The translations under genes and the position numbers were made by a program. This document shows positions 58,047 to 64,000 of a stretch of 64,000 bases of DNA, one piece after another. The notes below the pieces were generated by a model. The model searched no databases. It was not told the DNA's origin and saw nothing but the letters and a program-made list of their open reading frames with translations. This DNA comes from Streptomyces termitum (GTDB lineage: Bacteria; Actinomycetota; Actinomycetes; Streptomycetales; Streptomycetaceae). Location of the stretch: NCBI RefSeq assembly GCF_014650175.1, contig NZ_BMUL01000006.1, positions 248,001 to 312,000 of the forward strand, read 5' to 3'. Numbering within the stretch: position 1 is the first letter of the stretch; each line of letters begins with the position of its first letter.

Positions 58047-60373
58047 GCGGGCGCACCCGTCTGACGCTGGCCGCCTGGGCGGCCTCCCTGATGGCCGCCG
58101 GGGCGCTGCTGCCCCTGGTGAGACCGGCCACCTGGATCTTCACCGCGGGCTTCCTGCTGGTCCTGCAGAGCGCCGCCGGCCTGCTGGGCCGGCGGGTGCC
58201 GCTGGCCCGGCCGGTGACGGTCGCCGCCCAGGTGGTGGTCGACGTCGTCGCGCTGACCGTGGTCTTCGCGCGGGAGCAGGCGATCCTCGGCTTCCTGCCC
58301 GGGCCGCTCGTCGTCCAGCACGTGGCCGAGCTGTTCCGGCTGGGCGCCGAGGACGTGAGCACGTACGCGATCCCCGCCCCGGACACCGAGGGCATCCGGC
58401 TCATGCTGGTCGTCGGCGTGCTGGTGATCGGGCTGCTCGTGGACGTGCTGGCGGTCACCTTCCGCCGGGCCGCCCCGGCCGGGCTGCCGCTGCTCGCGCT
58501 GTACTCGGTGGCCGCCGGGCTCTCCGGCGGCAAGGCGGGCTGGCTGTGGTTCCTGCTGGCCGCCACCGGCTATCTGCTGCTGCTCCTGGCCGAGGGCCGC
58601 GACCGGCTCTCCGCCTGGGGCCGGGTCTTCGGCGGCGCCCGGCGCTCCGGCCGGTCCGGCTCCGCCGCCGTCGGCGGGACGGCCTTCGCGCCCGCCCGCA
58701 CCGGCCGCCGGATCGGCCTCGCCGCCATGGGCACCGCCCTGGTCGTCCCGCTCGCCCTGCCCGGCTTCTCCGGCGGGCTGCTGGGCGGCGGTGCCGGATC
58801 CGGCGGGAGCGGCCCGGGGCGGGGCGGCACCATCGCCGCCGTGAACCCGCTGGTCTCCCTCCAGGACAACCTCCGCCAGCCGGACGACTTCGAGGTCCTG
58901 CGCTACCGGACCAACGCCCGGGACAACAGCGGCCTGTACCTGCGGCTGGTCGCCCTCGACCAGTTCGACGGCGCCTCGTGGAAGTCCTCGGTGCGGCCCA
59001 TCGAGGCGGTCCCGAAGGGGCTGCCGTGGCCCGACGGCCTCGCCCAGTCCGTCCGCACCACCGAGATCACCAGCAACTTCGTCGCCTCGGAGGCGTACGA
59101 CCAGAAGTGGCTGCCGATGCCCTTCCCGGCCTCCCGGGTCGAGGCCGAGGGCCGCTGGCGGTACGAGCCCGCCGGCCGGATGCTCGTCGGCGACGACAAG
59201 CAGACCACCAAGGGCGTCCGCTACCAGGTGACCAGCCTCGACGTGCAGCCCACCGCCGAGCAGCTCGCCGCGGCGGGCCCGGCTCCGGAGGTGCTGCGCC
59301 GCGAGTACACCAAGGTGCCCGCGGGGCTGCCCGCCGACGTCAGGGCGACCGCCCTGGACGTCACCCGGGGCGCGCGCGGCGACTACGAGCGGGCCGTCCG
59401 GCTCCAGAACTGGTTCGCCGAGGACGGCGGCTTCCGGTACGACGTGGACGTGACCTCCGGCACCGGTACGGAGGCGATCTCCCGCTTCCTGAAGGACAAG
59501 CAGGGCTTCTGCGTCCACTTCTCCTTCTCCATGGCGGCGATGGCCCGCACCCTGGGCATCCCGGCGCGGGTCGCGGTCGGCTTCATGCCCGGCACCACCC
59601 AGACCGACGGCTCGGTCTCGGTCGGCATCCGGGACGCCCACGCCTGGCCCGAGCTGTACTTCGAGGGCGCCGGCTGGACCCGGTTCGAGCCCACGCCCTC
59701 GCGCGGCTCCACCCCCGGCTACACCCGCTCGACCACCCCGACCGGCAACCCCACCGGCCCGGCCCAGCCCTCCGCGTCCGCCTCCGCCCAGCCCTCGGCG
59801 GCGCCGAGCGCCGCGGAGAGCTGCCCGCCGGAGGAGCGGAGGCTCGGCGAGTGCGGCAAGAACGCGGCGGCGGGCGCCGGCGCGGACGGCGGCGGCGGTA
59901 CGGACTGGGCGGAGGTCGCGCTGTGGACCCTGGCCGCCCTCCTCGTCCTCGCTCTCCCCTTCCTGCCGCTGCTGTGGCGGGAACGGCTCCGGGCCCGGCG
60001 GCTCGCCCCGGCGGCCGGTCCGCTGGCGGCGTGGCGGGAGATCGGCGACACCGCCTGGGACTACGGCGTCGAACCCGATGACGCGCACACCCCCCGGGGC
60101 GCCGCGGAGCGGATCGTCGAGGAGGGCGGGCTCGACGGGCCGGCCGCGGAGGCGGTGCGGCGGGTGGCGCGGGCCGTGGAGGAAGCCCTCTACGCGCCCT
60201 CGCCGGGGCCGGCGTCGGGGCTGGCGCGGGACGCGGCGCTGGTGCGGGCCGGGCTGGACGCGGGGGCGGTGCGCGGAGTCCGTCTGCGGGCCCGTTTCGC
60301 GCCGCGCTCGGCGGCCCGCCTGCACTGGGCCGCCTCGGCCCGCTGGACCACCCTCCGCGCCCGCCACTCCTGA
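58043..60373 (+). CDS. Membrane transglutaminase-like protein (TgpA type)
   Basis: A 776-residue protein. Residues 1-240 contain about six or seven membrane helices (LTLAAWAASLMAAGALLPLV...). An external transglutaminase-like domain follows, with the catalytic triad in KDKQGFCVHFSFSMAAMART (Cys), GIRDAHAWPELYFEGAGW (His) and FEPTPSRG (Asp replaced by Glu/Pro-type context). A Ser/Pro-rich linker and a further membrane helix (VALWTLAALLVLALPFLPLLW) lead to a cytoplasmic DUF4129-like end. The ATG in the ATGA overlap has GGAGGA upstream. It completes the MoxR-DUF58-transglutaminase operon. Confidence 0.92.
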   Translation: MSGRTRLTLAAWAASLMAAGALLPLVRPATWIFTAGFLLVLQSAAGLLGRRVPLARPVTVAAQVVVDVVALTVVFAREQAILGFLPGPLVVQHVAELFRLGAEDVSTYAIPAPDTEGIRLMLVVGVLVIGLLVDVLAVTFRRAAPAGLPLLALYSVAAGLSGGKAGWLWFLLAATGYLLLLLAEGRDRLSAWGRVFGGARRSGRSGSAAVGGTAFAPARTGRRIGLAAMGTALVVPLALPGFSGGLLGGGAGSGGSGPGRGGTIAAVNPLVSLQDNLRQPDDFEVLRYRTNARDNSGLYLRLVALDQFDGASWKSSVRPIEAVPKGLPWPDGLAQSVRTTEITSNFVASEAYDQKWLPMPFPASRVEAEGRWRYEPAGRMLVGDDKQTTKGVRYQVTSLDVQPTAEQLAAAGPAPEVLRREYTKVPAGLPADVRATALDVTRGARGDYERAVRLQNWFAEDGGFRYDVDVTSGTGTEAISRFLKDKQGFCVHFSFSMAAMARTLGIPARVAVGFMPGTTQTDGSVSVGIRDAHAWPELYFEGAGWTRFEPTPSRGSTPGYTRSTTPTGNPTGPAQPSASASAQPSAAPSAAESCPPEERRLGECGKNAAAGAGADGGGGTDWAEVALWTLAALLVLALPFLPLLWRERLRARRLAPAAGPLAAWREIGDTAWDYGVEPDDAHTPRGAAERIVEEGGLDGPAAEAVRRVARAVEEALYAPSPGPASGLARDAALVRAGLDAGAVRGVRLRARFAPRSAARLHWAASARWTTLRARHS

Positions 60374-60377
60374 CCGC

Positions 60378-60415
60378 CGGGTCCCCGTCCCCCGCGGGGG
60401 GGGGGCGGGGACCCG
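60378..60415 (+). terminator. Terminator of the moxR operon
   Basis: A 10-bp stem CGGGTCCCCG/CGGGGACCCG (60378-60387 with 60406-60415) around a C/G-rich inner part that can pair further. It is four bases after the transglutaminase stop. Confidence 0.75.
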
Positions 60416-60458
60416 CGGCGGCGCGGTGCCGGGGCGCGATCGGGGGCGGACGTGAAAA

Positions 60459-60489
60459 GGCCCCGTCGGGGCTCGGGGCCGACGGGGCC
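60459..60489 (-). terminator. Terminator of the DUF3040 gene
   Basis: An 11-bp stem GGCCCCGTCGG/CCGACGGGGCC (60459-60469 with 60479-60489), 29 bases after the DUF3040 stop and followed by TTTTCACG on the minus strand, a classical intrinsic terminator. Confidence 0.85.
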
Positions 60490-60518
60490 GGGGTGCGGGG
60501 CCTCCGCTCAGGGGGGCG

Positions 60519-60914
60519 TCAGTGGCCGCCGCCCTGCTGCTCGTCGCGGCGCCGCTGCCAGCGCGCCTCGATCCGGTCCATCATGGAGTGTCGCGTCCTG
60601 CCGCCGCTCTGGCGGCCCCTGGCCTGCTGTTCTCCCGGCTTGGGCGCCTTGCGCCAGCCGGTGACGGCGAGGACCGCGCAGCCCAGCATGACGAGGAATC
60701 CCACCACGCTGATGATCCAGAACTGCGGGGCGACCACTCCGGTCATGAGGAGCGCGATACCCACCAGGAAGCCGACGACTGCCTGGTAGACCCGTCGCCG
60801 GGTGTACGTGCGCAGTCCGCTTCCCTCGAGCGCTGTCGCGAACTTGGGATCTTCGGCGTACAGCGCTCGCTCCATCTGCTCGAGCATGCGCTGCTCGTGC
60901 TCCGAGAGCGGCAC
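60519..60914 (-). CDS. DUF3040 membrane protein
   Basis: A 131-residue actinomycete-specific membrane protein. The family hallmark is the N-terminus MPLSEHEQRMLEQMERALYAEDPKFA. Two membrane helices follow (YQAVVGFLVGIALLMTGVVA and FWIISVVGFLVMLGCAVLAV), and the C-terminus is basic and Gln/Arg-rich. The function is unknown. The GTG start is preceded by AGGAGG. The gene stands alone, with its own terminator, and is convergent with the transglutaminase operon. Upstream lie 284 bases with no gene that I can support. Confidence 0.92.
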   Translation of the reverse strand: MPLSEHEQRMLEQMERALYAEDPKFATALEGSGLRTYTRRRVYQAVVGFLVGIALLMTGVVAPQFWIISVVGFLVMLGCAVLAVTGWRKAPKPGEQQARGRQSGGRTRHSMMDRIEARWQRRRDEQQGGGH

Positions 60915-61198
60915 GGAGTCCTCCTAGTCGTCGGTCGCGGGGGCGACCGGTTTGCGGCCCTTTCAGGATAGGCAGGGATTCGCCCCCGTGAAACCCGCCC
61001 TCAACACCGATCTGCCCACCCGAACCGCCATGCGGATCGGTTGGTGAGGCGTTGATTCCCCAGTCCTCCGCCCGTCATGCCGGATGGTTTCCCTCGATCA
61101 TACGGCGCGGGGCCGCGTATGGGGCGGCCTGCGGCAGAGCGGGCCCGCACCGCCGTCCGGGTGGCCGGGCCGGGTGGCGGGCGGGACGGCGGGCGGGG

Positions 61199-62026
61199 TC
61201 AGGCCGGCTTGCCGGCGAGCACGTGGAGCTGGGTGGCGACGGCGTGGTACGCGGGCAGTTCGGCGGCGGCGGTCTCCAGCTTCAGCAGGGCCTCGGCGGC
61301 ACCGGGCTCGGTGTCGACGAGGACGCCGGGCACGAGGTCGGCGAAGATCCGCACGCCGTGCACGGCGCCGACGGCGAGGCCGGCCTGTTCGACCAGTCCG
61401 GTGAGCTGTTCGGCGGTGAAGCGGCGGGGCACGGGGTCGCCGGAGCCCCAGCGGCCGTCGGGGTCGCCGAGGGCGGTGCGGGCCTCGGTGAAGTGGCCGG
61501 CGAGGGCGCGGGCGAGGACCGCGCCGCCGACGCCGGCGGCGAGCAGGCTGAGGGTGCCGCCGGGGCGGAGCGCGGCGACCGCGTTCCGCACGCCTTCGGC
61601 GGGGTCGTCGACGTACTCCAGGACACCGTGGCAGAGCACGGCGTCGTGGCCGCCGCGCTCGACCACGTCGAAGAGGCCGCGGACATCGCCCTGGACGCCG
61701 GTGACGAGGTCGGCGACCCCGGCCTCGGCGGCGCGGCGCTCCAGCGCGAAGAGCGCGTTGGGGCTGGGGTCGACGACGGTGACGCGGTGGCCGAGGAGGG
61801 CGACGGGCACCGCGAAGTTGCCGGAGCCGCCGCCGGTGTCGAGGACGTCCAGGGCGGCTTTCCCGGTGGCCTCGGCCCTGCGGTCGAGGGCGTCCTGGAG
61901 GACGTTCCAGACGACGGTGGTGCGCAGGGAGGCGCGCGACGGTCGCGACGACGCCTCGCGGCCGAAGGCGGGGGAAGGGTCCGGCACGGCTCTCGACTCC
62001 TCGGTGACGGGTACGGGCGTTCCCAC
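61199..62026 (-). CDS. SAM-dependent methyltransferase
   Basis: A 275-residue class I methyltransferase. Motif I is ALDVLDTGGGSGNFAVPVAL, motif II VTVVDPSPNALFALERRAA, and motif IV HDAVLCHGVLEYVDDPAEG. The C-terminal part (GLAVGAVHGVRIFADLVPGV) resembles small-molecule or CmoA/Trm-like tRNA methyltransferases, but the substrate is not evident. The GTG start has GGAGG nine bases upstream. It lies 27 bases after the HEPN-type gene stop on the same strand, so the two are probably one operon. Confidence 0.88.
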   Translation of the reverse strand: MGTPVPVTEESRAVPDPSPAFGREASSRPSRASLRTTVVWNVLQDALDRRAEATGKAALDVLDTGGGSGNFAVPVALLGHRVTVVDPSPNALFALERRAAEAGVADLVTGVQGDVRGLFDVVERGGHDAVLCHGVLEYVDDPAEGVRNAVAALRPGGTLSLLAAGVGGAVLARALAGHFTEARTALGDPDGRWGSGDPVPRRFTAEQLTGLVEQAGLAVGAVHGVRIFADLVPGVLVDTEPGAAEALLKLETAAAELPAYHAVATQLHVLAGKPA

Positions 62027-62053
62027 CCTATGGCCTCCGGACGGCCTTCCGGA

Positions 62054-62527
62054 TCATCCGGCCGCGCCGTCCGCCGGGGGCTGCCGGGGCAGGACCGGCT
62101 GGAGTGCGAGCAGCCGCTCGACCAGGCGCAGGAAGTGGGCGGCGTCCCTGAGGAGGTCGTCGGCCTGGCGCGGGGTGGCGGCGCCGGCGACGCCCGCTTC
62201 GGCGAGGGCCCGGCGGCGGGCGCCGGCGGCGAAGAGGGCGCTCCACTCGGTGAGCTCGGGCGCGAGGTTCGGCAGGAGCTCCCAGGCGCTCCTTATGGCC
62301 TGGCGGCGGCGGGTGGGGGGTGTGGGGCGGGCCCGGGCGGCGAGGACGGCCGCGGCGGCGCGGAGCGCGGCGAGGTGGGCGGTGGCGTACCGCTCGTGGG
62401 GGCGGTCGAGGGTCGCGGCCTCGTCGAGGCCGGCACGGGCCTTGGCGAGCAGGTCGAGGGCGGCGGGAGGGGCCGTGGTGCGGCGGGACACGGGATGGAC
62501 GTCGGCTGCTGCGAACGGACTGGCCAT
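62054..62527 (-). CDS. SAV_6107-like HEPN domain protein
   Basis: A 157-residue, almost fully helical protein of the actinomycete family named after S. avermitilis SAV_6107. The HEPN fold usually binds nucleotides or cuts RNA. The RX4-6H motif that forms the RNase site is present as RYATAH (Arg46, His51) after LDEAATLDRPHE. The rest is four-helix-bundle sequence (RRRQAIRSAWELLPNLAPEL). The ATG has a strong AGGAGG site. It is directly upstream of the methyltransferase gene and divergent from the palindrome-controlled ABC/YhgE genes. RNase activity is inference from the motif. Confidence 0.85.
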   Translation of the reverse strand: MASPFAAADVHPVSRRTTAPPAALDLLAKARAGLDEAATLDRPHERYATAHLAALRAAAAVLAARARPTPPTRRRQAIRSAWELLPNLAPELTEWSALFAAGARRRALAEAGVAGAATPRQADDLLRDAAHFLRLVERLLALQPVLPRQPPADGAAG

Positions 62528-62640
62528 GACGAACCTCCTGTCGTCGGGTGACGGTCTTGTCGCCGTCTGTGTCCATGGTGGCGGCCGCCACTGACAATCA
62601 GGCTGACCTGGGGTTTTGCCAGCAAGGCGACGCGCGGGTA

Positions 62641-62670
62641 ACTTTTGAACTGACCAGTCAGTTCAAAAGT
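62641..62670. promoter_or_regulatory. 30-bp palindromic operator upstream of the ABC/YhgE genes
   Basis: Perfect 14-bp arms ACTTTTGAACTGAC (62641-62654) and GTCAGTTCAAAAGT (62657-62670) around a CA centre. The AT content is exceptional for this genome. The site ends 21 bases before the GTG of the ABC-like gene. Size and symmetry fit a TetR-family operator. A TetR gene is commonly linked to YhgE/Pip genes but is not inside this window. Confidence 0.8.
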
Positions 62671-62691
62671 GGGGAAGCGGGGGGTGGATCC

Positions 62692-63540
62692 GTGGGATCC
62701 GACGACCTGACCACACGCCCGTCTCCGGAGGGAGCCGGCGGGGAGCCCGGCACCGGCGGGGCGGGCGACGGGGCGGGGGCGCACGGCGCCGCGCTCGTCG
62801 TCGAGGGGCTCGGCCTGAAGGGGCCGCGCGGCTGGGCCTTCCGGGAGGTGTCCTTCCGCGCCGGGGCCGGTTCCCTGGTCGCGCTGGAGGGCCCGTCCGG
62901 CACCGGCCGCACCTGCCTGCTGCTCGCGCTCACCGGCCGGATGAAGACCCAGGAGGGGCACGCCGAGGTGGGCGGGCTCCGGCTGCCCCGGAAAATGGCC
63001 GCCGTGCGCCGCGTCGCCGCGCTCGGCCAGGTCCCCGGGGTCAGCGAGCTGGACCCGGCCTTCACGGTGGCCGAGCACCTGCGCGAGCGCGCGCTGCTCC
63101 AGCGCCGCTTCGACGGCTCGGTCCGCGCGCTGCTGCGCCGCCCCGGCACACGGGCCGCGGAGGCGCGGGCCCGGATCGACGAGGCCGTGGCGGCGGCCGG
63201 GCTCGACCTGGCCGCCCTGCCGAAGGGCGAGCGGACCTCCGTGCGGGACCTGGAGCGCCTGGAGGCGCTGCGGCTGTCGATCGCGCTGGCCCTGATGGGC
63301 CGGCCCCGGCTGCTCGCCGTCGACGACACGGACCTGAAGCTGTCGGACGCCGACCGGGCCGAGGCGTGGGCGCTGCTCCGCTCGGTGGCCGGCGCCGGCA
63401 CCACCGTCCTCGCCGTCTGCAGCGAGGCCCCGGCGGACGCCCTGCGGGTCACCACCACCGGCATCCCGGCGGCCGGCGCCGGGGACGACTTCACCGAGGA
63501 GGGGGCGGCCGATGCGTTCGCCGAGACTGGCCGCGCTTGA
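62692..63540 (+). CDS. Degenerate ABC-type ATP-binding protein linked to YhgE
   Basis: A 282-residue protein with the outline of an ABC ATPase but altered motifs. Walker A is GPSGTGRT (residues 67-74), with Arg in place of the catalytic Lys; Walker B reads RLLAVDDTD, with Asp for the catalytic Glu; no LSGGQ is seen, the equivalent region being SVRDLERLEALRLSIALAL. The N-terminal 35 residues are Gly/Ala/Glu-rich and disordered. It may bind nucleotide weakly or act as a scaffold. The GTG (VGSDDLTT) lies 21 bases after the palindrome. Its 3' end overlaps the yhgE-like gene by 29 bases, implying coupling. Confidence 0.85.
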   Translation: MGSDDLTTRPSPEGAGGEPGTGGAGDGAGAHGAALVVEGLGLKGPRGWAFREVSFRAGAGSLVALEGPSGTGRTCLLLALTGRMKTQEGHAEVGGLRLPRKMAAVRRVAALGQVPGVSELDPAFTVAEHLRERALLQRRFDGSVRALLRRPGTRAAEARARIDEAVAAAGLDLAALPKGERTSVRDLERLEALRLSIALALMGRPRLLAVDDTDLKLSDADRAEAWALLRSVAGAGTTVLAVCSEAPADALRVTTTGIPAAGAGDDFTEEGAADAFAETGRA

Positions 63541-64000
63541 GCTGAGGCGCTTCGGCAGGGGACGGCTGCCGCGCGCCGCGCTCGTCGCGGTCCTGCTGCT
63601 GCCGCTGCTGTACGGCGCCCTGTACCTGTACTCGTTCTGGGACCCGTACAGCAGGCTCGACCGGCTGCCGGTGGCCCTGGTGAACGAGGACCGGGGCGCC
63701 ACCGCCGACGGCAAGCCCGTCACCGCGGGCGCCGACATCACCGAGAAGCTGCTCGACAGCAAGACCTTCGAGTGGCACCGGGTGAGCGACGCGGAGGCCC
63801 GCCGGGGCGTCGAGGACGGCACGTACTACCTGTCCCTGACGGTGCCCGGCGACTTCAGCGAGCGGATCGCGTCCAGTTCCGGCGACTCCCCCGAGGCGGG
63901 CGCCCTGGAGGTCCGCACCAACGACTCCAACAACTACATCGTCGGCCAGATCTCGCGGACGGTCTTCGCCGAGGTGCGCACCGCCGCCTCGACCAAGTCC
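63512..64000 (+). CDS. YhgE/Pip family membrane protein, N-terminal part (cut by window edge)
   Basis: The first 163 codons of a YhgE/Pip (phage infection protein-like) gene. It starts MRSPRLAALELRRFGRGRLP, followed by the first membrane helix (AALVAVLLLPLLYGALYLYS) and the large external domain with family-typical WDPYSRLDRLPVALVNEDRG and TYYLSLTVPGDFSERIAS. Such proteins are ABC-2-related membrane components and in Gram-positives act as phage receptors or type VII-linked factors; the role in Streptomyces is unknown. The ATG lies inside the end of the ABC-like gene, with GGAGGGGG in front. The missing 3' part should hold five more helices. Confidence 0.88.
   Translation, partial: MRSPRLAALELRRFGRGRLPRAALVAVLLLPLLYGALYLYSFWDPYSRLDRLPVALVNEDRGATADGKPVTAGADITEKLLDSKTFEWHRVSDAEARRGVEDGTYYLSLTVPGDFSERIASSSGDSPEAGALEVRTNDSNNYIVGQISRTVFAEVRTAASTKS

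Noticed and set aside
60915..61198. A small gene in the spacer between the DUF3040 and methyltransferase genes
   Set aside because: The open frames here lack ribosome sites and show no coding pattern; nothing supportable was found.

Overview
The window is chromosomal DNA from a Streptomyces (order Streptomycetales). The very high G+C content, the frequent GTG and TTG starts, the overlapping stop/start pairs and above all the gene order (his operon, dnaE, phoD, lspA, dksA, ileS, divIVA, the dcw division cluster, then moxR/DUF58/transglutaminase) are those of the conserved core of a Streptomyces chromosome. I see no insertion sequence, integrase, tRNA, rRNA or CRISPR array. Almost all the very long open frames opposite dnaE, ileS, murE/ftsI and similar genes are G+C shadows.

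Region 1 (1-9067) is amino-acid biosynthesis on the minus strand: the start of trpE behind hisI, then a tight operon hisD-hisC-hisB-(54-aa membrane protein)-hisH-priA-(Rid protein)-hisF in which nearly every junction overlaps or nearly touches. A divergent TIGR03085 gene and an ArsR/MFS pair with a 19-bp inverted-repeat operator lie between hisI and hisF. Region 2 (9282-17281) holds a repeat-rich membrane protein, an uncharacterised helical protein, a LON-domain protein, a YbaK deacylase, and on the minus strand an NYN nuclease-like gene followed by an ABC exporter pair and a DUF2567 protein.

Region 3 (17517-33064) carries dnaE, a DUF2252 protein with a kinase-like HGD...DFD motif, a membrane protein next to a DsbA-like thioredoxin, a Tat-exported PhoD phosphatase with candidate PHO boxes, a secreted M43 metalloprotease, a hydrolase, a CPA1 antiporter, and the lspA-rluD-GNAT unit. 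A DksA-like protein with a histone-H1-like lysine/alanine tail lies next to the ileS leader. Region 4 (33316-36759) is ileS under a translational T-box riboswitch. The isoleucine specifier ATC, the TGGT acceptor-binding bulge and a helix sequestering the Shine-Dalgarno sequence can all be read directly. The enzyme has a swapped GXHH class I signature.

Region 5 (36919-54513) is the division and wall cluster, transcribed right to left: rsmH-ftsL-ftsI-murE-murF-mraY-murD-ftsW-murG-ftsQ-ftsZ-pgeF-yggS-sepF-yggT-divIVA. It makes lipid II, polymerises septal peptidoglycan, builds the Z-ring and organises polar growth. mraZ, ftsA, murC and ddl are absent. Region 6 (54915-64000) contains a beta-carbonic anhydrase, the moxR-DUF58-transglutaminase operon, a DUF3040 protein, a methyltransferase/HEPN pair, and a 30-bp perfect-arm palindrome in front of a degenerate ABC ATPase gene that overlaps a YhgE/Pip membrane protein gene cut by the window end.
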